DNA of 25,140 nt from CAYTOJ01 sp964439415 (GTDB taxonomy: Bacteria; Pseudomonadota; Alphaproteobacteria; Rickettsiales; CAZAGG01): NCBI GenBank assembly GCA_964439415.1, contig CAYTOJ010000015.1, positions 1-25,140 of the forward strand, given 5' to 3'. Both the position numbers and the translations under genes were made by a program. Below, in pieces: positions 21,474 through 25,140 of the stretch; the first letter of the stretch is position 1, and the number at the start of each line of letters is the position of its first letter. Below the pieces are notes generated by a model. The model made no database searches, had not been told where the DNA came from, and saw only the letters and a list, made by a program, of their open reading frames with translations.

Positions 21474-23228
21474 ATGGAACTATCAGGCGCGCAAATAGTC
21501 ATCAAAGCTTTGCTGGAAGAAGGGGTGGAGCATATTTTCGGGTATCCCGGCGGTGCAGTATTGCCGATATACGATGAACTTTTCAAACAGAATTCCCTGC
21601 GTCATATTCTAGTCCGGCACGAACAGGCGGCGCTGCACGCCGCTGAAGGTTATGCCCGCTCCACCGGGAAAGTAGGGGTGGCACTGGTTACATCTGGCCC
21701 CGGCGCAACCAATGCGGTCACCGGCCTTGCGGATGCGCTACTGGATAGCATCCCCCTGGTATGCATCACCGGGCAGGTAGCTACGCACCTGATCGGCAGC
21801 GATGCTTTTCAGGAGGCAGATACCGTAGGTATAACCAGACCGTGCACAAAATATAATTACCTGATCAGAAACACCGATGAACTGGGGCGCATACTGCACG
21901 AGGCATTCTTTATAGCCTCACATGGCCGCCCAGGGCCAGTGGTGGTTGATATACCAAAGGATGTACAAATCAGAAAAAGCCATTACAGCGGTAAAAGCAG
22001 CAGTGGCGGAGTACGAAAATCATATAATCCGAAAACACAGGCTGATGATTCGCAGGTTTTAGAAGCCGTAGAGCTTATAGCGGGTGCGAAGTGCCCGATT
22101 TTCTACACCGGTGGTGGTATTATCAACTCAGGCGGCAAGGCGAGTGCTCTGCTGCGGGAGTTTGTGTTTGAAACTGATTTCCCCATCACCAGCACATTAA
22201 TGGGGCTGGGGTGTTTCCCTACATCTGACCCGCATTTTCTGGGAATGCTGGGGATGCACGGCACGCTGGAAGCTAATCTCGCCATGTATGAGTGCGATGT
22301 AATGATAAACATCGGCGCACGCTTTGACGACCGCGTAACAGGCCGTCTGGATGGTTTCTCCCCCCATTCAAAAAAGATACATGTGGATATTGATCCATCA
22401 TCCATCAATAAAAATATCCGCGTTGATATTCCCCTGATTGGTGATGCCGGATGCGTACTGGAGCAGATGCTTGGCGCATGGCGCGCAAAAAACCTGAAGC
22501 CGGAAAAAGCTGCTATAAACCAGTGGTGGGAGCGTATAAACAGTTGGCGGGACAGGGAGTCCCTTAAATACAAGAATTCCAAAACCGTAATCAAACCGCA
22601 ACTTGCGCTACAGAAGCTGAACATGGCAATCAAGGATAAAGATCCGTACATAAGCACGGATGTGGGTCAGCATCAGATGTGGGCGGCGCAGTTCCTGGCT
22701 TTTGAGAAGCCAAACCGCTGGATGACTTCCGGCGGGCTTGGCACTATGGGTTATGGCCTGCCTGCCGCTCTGGGTGCGCAGGTGGCTGACCCTAACCGAT
22801 TAGTGGTATGCGTATCCGGCGAAGCATCCGTGCTTATGAACATTCAGGAGTTATCCACGGCAGTACAGCACCGCCTGCCGGTAAAGCTGGTTATTCTGAA
22901 CAATAAATACATGGGCATGGTGCGCCAGTGGCAGGAGCTTTTCCACGGTGGCCGTTACTCGGAGAGTTACAGCGATGCCCTGCCGGATTTTGTCAAGCTG
23001 GCGGAAGCTTATGGCATTATGGGGCTACGCTGTGATAATCCCGGCGATATTGAGGCTACCTACGCAAAAATGCTGGCGCATCCCGGCGCGGTAATTGTGG
23101 ATATGGTGGTGGATCAGAATGAAAACGTCTACCCCATGATTCCTGCCGGGGCTGCGCATAACGAAATCCAGCTCTCCCCCGATGAAGGAGCGCATGAAAT
23201 GGATGAAGAATCCAGAATACTGGTTTGA
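21474..23228 (+). CDS. ilvB: Acetolactate synthase large subunit
   Basis: This thiamine-diphosphate enzyme makes acetolactate or acetohydroxybutyrate, the first common step of valine, leucine and isoleucine synthesis. The 584-residue protein has the three-domain layout: N-terminal FGYPGGAVLPIYDEL with the catalytic Glu in RHEQAALHAAEGYAR, then LVTSGPGATNAVTGLADALLD; a central FAD-binding domain with GARFDDRVTG; and the C-terminal ThDP domain with GGLGTMGYGLPAALGA and VSGEASVLMNIQELSTAVQ...ILNNKYMGMVRQWQELF. The metal-binding GDG/GDA is GEA here. The regulatory small subunit (ilvH/ilvN), usually directly downstream, is not in the window; palindromic repeats follow instead. Expression may depend on the leader hairpin before the ATG. 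Confidence 0.96.
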   Translation: MELSGAQIVIKALLEEGVEHIFGYPGGAVLPIYDELFKQNSLRHILVRHEQAALHAAEGYARSTGKVGVALVTSGPGATNAVTGLADALLDSIPLVCITGQVATHLIGSDAFQEADTVGITRPCTKYNYLIRNTDELGRILHEAFFIASHGRPGPVVVDIPKDVQIRKSHYSGKSSSGGVRKSYNPKTQADDSQVLEAVELIAGAKCPIFYTGGGIINSGGKASALLREFVFETDFPITSTLMGLGCFPTSDPHFLGMLGMHGTLEANLAMYECDVMINIGARFDDRVTGRLDGFSPHSKKIHVDIDPSSINKNIRVDIPLIGDAGCVLEQMLGAWRAKNLKPEKAAINQWWERINSWRDRESLKYKNSKTVIKPQLALQKLNMAIKDKDPYISTDVGQHQMWAAQFLAFEKPNRWMTSGGLGTMGYGLPAALGAQVADPNRLVVCVSGEASVLMNIQELSTAVQHRLPVKLVILNNKYMGMVRQWQELFHGGRYSESYSDALPDFVKLAEAYGIMGLRCDNPGDIEATYAKMLAHPGAVIVDMVVDQNENVYPMIPAGAAHNEIQLSPDEGAHEMDEESRILV

Positions 23229-23594
23229 TTCGGCTTTGCAGTTAGGGAGACAAGCAATCTATACTGCTCACAGATTAACTGCACAAAATCCGTACTCTTC
23301 ATACGCAAGCAGTATAGAATGAGCGTTTTATTGATGAGCAACCGCCCGCAGCTCAATACCTAGTACACCATATGATTAAATATGACTGGTTAACACTCTC
23401 TATGAATGAACGAAATAAATATGGAGTACCAATAAACCGACGATTCACTTCCACAGGCTCTATCCAACCATCAGTCATATTTGCGTGAATGGTGTACTAG
23501 TCAATCTTCATTAGCTCTCGACATATATTTCAGTCATATATTTCTGTCAGTCACCCCATTATTTGACCTCATTCTCAAAAATCAAAGTTTTGAT
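23229..23594. other. 366-bp spacer between ilvB and the second discoidin gene, made of repeats
   Basis: It holds a degraded P1 palindrome (23261-23315; ATACTGCT with AGCAGTAT) and the element at 23360-23500. Nothing gene-like remains once these are removed. No acetolactate synthase small subunit frame was found. Confidence 0.7.
23360..23500. mobile_element. 141-bp palindromic MITE-like element with CTAGTACACC ends
   Basis: The left arm, CTAGTACACCAT (23360-23371) then AAATATGACT (from 23378), is matched by the reverse complement of the right arm ending GGTGTACTAG (23491-23500). The two arms agree at two perfect blocks of 12 and 10 bp. A half copy lies at 18742-18790. There is no ORF inside. 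Confidence 0.7.
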
Positions 23595-24203
23595 TTACTG
23601 CCCTGCACTTGTGGAGGTGTCAGCGGTGCAGTTTTCCTGATTTTCCGATTCTTCCACTGCCCCTGCGGGGGAGAGAATATCTTCATCCTCCGGGCATTCT
23701 TTAGCTGCTCCGACAGCCTCCGACCGACCATTGATGCTGACATCGGCAATTGAAAATCTCCCAATCCCAGTGACTTTAACATACCTGCCTTCAAAGTTAT
23801 TGAGATCCAGGATTGTGAGGAAATCCTTATCCACCGGGCTGATGACCGATGGTATCCAACTGACTTTATCCTGCGATACCTCTATTTTATAATTATCGGT
23901 TCTGGAGACCCATTTAATTTCAATGGAGCATAGGGGATAGGCTGCCCCTGTATCAAATATAATGAATTGTTCGGCGGTTTTAGGGTCTAGCGCAGTAGGG
24001 GCTTTTTCCTTGTCAACTTTCGCCCGCCAGATAGTCTCCGCCAGTCCGTCAGCAGCATTGCGCGGGTTGTTGTTGCGGATAGTTACATACTCGCTGGTGG
24101 TAATGTGGCGTATTTCAAGCCCGGCGCACCCCTCTACCTGCGATAGTGCCTTGAAAGGTGTAAACGCCGCAATGACGGCTACAGATGTAGCATATACGCG
24201 CAT
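23595..24203 (-). CDS. Exported discoidin-like (F5/8 type C) protein with acidic tail
   Basis: From the ATG at 24203 the protein has 202 residues: a signal peptide (MRVYATSVAVIAAFTPFKALS), a discoidin-like beta domain (about 25-165) and an acidic, low-complexity tail (ECPEDEDILSPAGAVEESEN...). The domain shows the galactose-binding-fold pattern also seen at the C-terminus of the PL7 lyase: NAADGLAETIWRA, QFIIFDTGAAYPLCSIEIKW, YKIEVSQDKVSWIPS, and GRYVKVTGIGRFSIADVSING. There is no catalytic domain, so it may bind polysaccharide or a surface. A longer frame to 24320 exists but runs through a repeat hairpin. The start codon lies in P2 of repeat R4 and no Shine-Dalgarno is seen, so expression is uncertain. 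Confidence 0.75.
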   Translation of the reverse strand: MRVYATSVAVIAAFTPFKALSQVEGCAGLEIRHITTSEYVTIRNNNPRNAADGLAETIWRAKVDKEKAPTALDPKTAEQFIIFDTGAAYPLCSIEIKWVSRTDNYKIEVSQDKVSWIPSVISPVDKDFLTILDLNNFEGRYVKVTGIGRFSIADVSINGRSEAVGAAKECPEDEDILSPAGAVEESENQENCTADTSTSAGQ

Positions 24204-24276
24204 GGGGTTGGTGGGGCGGCCATGCGCAAACATATAAACAATATACCCTAAAACATTCTTCAAGCGTTTTAGGTAT
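24198..24276. repeat. Composite hairpin repeat, copy R4 (P2 + P3 only)
   Basis: P2 is GCGCATGG (24198-24205) with CCATGCGC (24220-24227), perfect. P3 is TATACCCTAAAAC (24242-24254) with GTTTTAGGTATA (24265-24276), with one bulged base. P2 covers the start codon of the minus-strand discoidin gene. Unlike R1-R3, the element is oriented against its nearest gene. Confidence 0.8.
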
Positions 24277-24460
24277 AGTGTAATGCGTGGGGTGTGTAAT
24301 AGTAGCCCGATCATGTACACCTGGTCAGATGCTGCGCATTTTGTTGTTATTTATATTAATTTTCGACATTAACTTTAGACAATAATAGCGCAATATGTAT
24401 ATATTTATTGTGAAGATTTAAGGATGTATTTGTGTACCCGCATAATTAACCACATAACAA

Positions 24461-24480
24461 AAATTACATAGATGTAATTT
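24461..24480. promoter_or_regulatory. Perfect 20-bp dyad, operator candidate
   Basis: AAATTACAT (24461-24469) and ATGTAATTT (24472-24480) are exact inverted repeats around AG. The site lies 89 bp before the gene at 24569, in the 365-bp spacer (24204-24568) that otherwise contains R4 and AT-rich DNA without genes. The sequence resembles a dimeric regulator site; no regulator can be named. Confidence 0.4.
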
Positions 24481-24568
24481 GCCCGGTAATGATGTCTTGC
24501 CTATAGTGCCTTCATTAGCTCACTGGATGTGGGTATGAATTTTTAAAATATATCAAAAGGATATTCCA

Positions 24569-24874
24569 ATGAAAACCTTAGCTCTTCTCTCCCTGCTTGC
24601 CGCAGTTGTTATTGCTCCAGCCGCTAATGCTGCTACCCCTGCTGCTGAGAAAGCAGAAAAGCCAGCTGCTGAAGCTGCTGCTGCACCTGCTGTTGAAGCA
24701 AACGCTTCTGAAGTTAAAGCTGCTGAGCTGAATGACGGCACCAAAATCCAGATCGAAGGCAAAAAAGTATACGTTCTGGACAGCGAAGGCAAGAAAACCC
24801 CTGCAAAGGATGGCGCTTGGGAAGCTAAAGACGGCAGCAAGTTCACCACCAAAAATGGCGTGATCGTGAAGTAA
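24569..24874 (+). CDS. Small exported Ala/Lys-rich protein of unknown function
   Basis: The 101-residue protein has a textbook signal peptide (MKTLALLSLLAAVVIAPAANA, cleavage before ATP). It continues with an Ala/Glu/Lys-rich disordered stretch (about 22-50) and a small beta-rich C-terminal part with repeated turn motifs: LNDGTKIQIEGKKVYVLDSE, then DGAWEAKDGSKFTTKNGVIV. The three short D/N-G-containing units suggest a beta-hairpin fold. I recognise no family. AAAAGGATATTCC precedes the ATG, codon choice is strongly biased (GCT, AAA, GAA), as in highly expressed genes, and a strong intrinsic terminator follows, so it is probably abundant in the periplasm or on the surface. Confidence 0.8.
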   Translation: MKTLALLSLLAAVVIAPAANAATPAAEKAEKPAAEAAAAPAVEANASEVKAAELNDGTKIQIEGKKVYVLDSEGKKTPAKDGAWEAKDGSKFTTKNGVIVK

Positions 24875-24900
24875 TCTGCTTCTTCAGATTCAAGCTACTG

Positions 24901-24930
24901 AAAGGCCGCCCTCAAGCGGCCTTTCTTTTT
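24901..24930 (+). terminator. Intrinsic terminator of the small exported protein gene
   Basis: AAAGGCCGC (24901-24909) pairs perfectly with GCGGCCTTT (24916-24924) around a 6-nt loop, and is followed by CTTTTTG. It lies 26 bp after the TAA. Confidence 0.92.
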
Positions 24931-24995
24931 GTTGTTCAAGATGTTGCTGCCAACCTGCGCTGGTGGGAGTATATTCAGGCATATAAATTAATAAT

Positions 24996-25082
24996 AACTC
25001 CCCAGGTCTGCTTGCCTGGATGTACGTTGCTTGTCTCCCCCACCGCAGGCAAAGGGGGCTAGGGGGGGGAATCTTTCTTCTT
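24996..25082. repeat. AACTCCCC...TTTCTTCTT palindromic repeat, third copy
   Basis: AACTCCCCAGGT at the start, then CTCCCCCACCG, AAGGGGGCTAGGGGGGGGAA and TCTTTCTTCTT at the end match 18543-18624; the block around CTGCTTGCCTGGATGTACG differs. The remaining 58 bp to the window end contain GGAGAAG (25131-25137), possibly the ribosome site of a gene beyond the edge. Confidence 0.8.
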
Positions 25083-25140
25083 ATCCTACTGCTTATTCCA
25101 GTAGATTAACGATATAATAATAATTATGTTGGAGAAGTTA

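Noticed and set aside
24204..24320. N-terminal extension of the discoidin protein (39 more residues)
   Set aside because: It would be translated through the P3 hairpin and places the signal peptide internally; ATG 24203 directly begins a good signal peptide.

Overview
The window reads as chromosome of a free-living or facultatively host-associated alphaproteobacterium with moderate GC. This is inferred from gene families: LpxI-type lipid A synthesis, a HemB lacking the zinc cysteines, a type-4 uracil-DNA glycosylase, MreD, an Rrf2 regulator, and divergent uvrA/ssb. Genes for arginine (argJ), branched-chain amino acids (ilvB), cysteine (cysK), CoA (coaBC) and heme (hemB) argue against a strongly reduced obligate parasite. 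The intergenic spaces, however, are packed with small palindromic repeats of the kind best known from Rickettsiales. I cannot place the organism more precisely.

Layout. 1-3300: uvrA (partial, minus) faces ssb; then a repeat-derived leader and the tightly packed plus-strand run coaBC-dut-rrf2. 3314-6436 (minus): a secreted PL7 alginate-lyase-like enzyme with a Ser-rich linker and a C-terminal discoidin domain, with a LacI-type operator candidate in front of it, then a cysK-SH3 pair bracketed by inverted repeats. 6464-9044: a repeat element, a 64-residue zinc-ribbon ORF full of hairpins, a long palindrome, pgi and an unrecognised gene (all minus). 9179-9376: a MITE-like element with perfect 20-bp ends. 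9458-13155: argJ, mutT, mreD, and an mfd gene that has lost its 5' half, including Walker A. 13188-18499: a YbhB/PEBP-family secreted protein between two copies of a ~200-bp hairpin repeat, then hemB-udg, a DUF5671-like membrane protein with its partner, and a quinone oxidoreductase. The udg gene carries a palindromic repeat in frame. 18500-25140: eno (minus), lpxI, ilvB behind the same leader repeat as coaBC, a second secreted discoidin-like protein (minus), and a small secreted Ala/Lys-rich protein with a clear terminator.

The most unusual aspect is the repeat ecology. At least five families can be told apart by eye. (a) A modular element of up to three successive hairpins: P1 (CTGCTCGCG/CGCGAGCAG), P2 (GCGCATGG/CCATGCGC) and P3 (TATACC/GGTATA). 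P1 tends to follow a plus-strand stop codon and P3 tends to precede a start codon. (b) A ~160-bp GC-rich leader whose terminal hairpin contains the likely Shine-Dalgarno of coaBC and ilvB. (c) An AACTCCCC...TTTCTTCTT palindrome, one copy of which is translated inside udg. (d) TIR-bearing MITE-like elements. (e) An inverted ~90-bp repeat flanking cysK-SH3. Several of these reach into coding sequence: udg, both ends of the ybhB-like gene, and the start of the second discoidin gene. No rRNA, tRNA, CRISPR array or transposase gene was seen.
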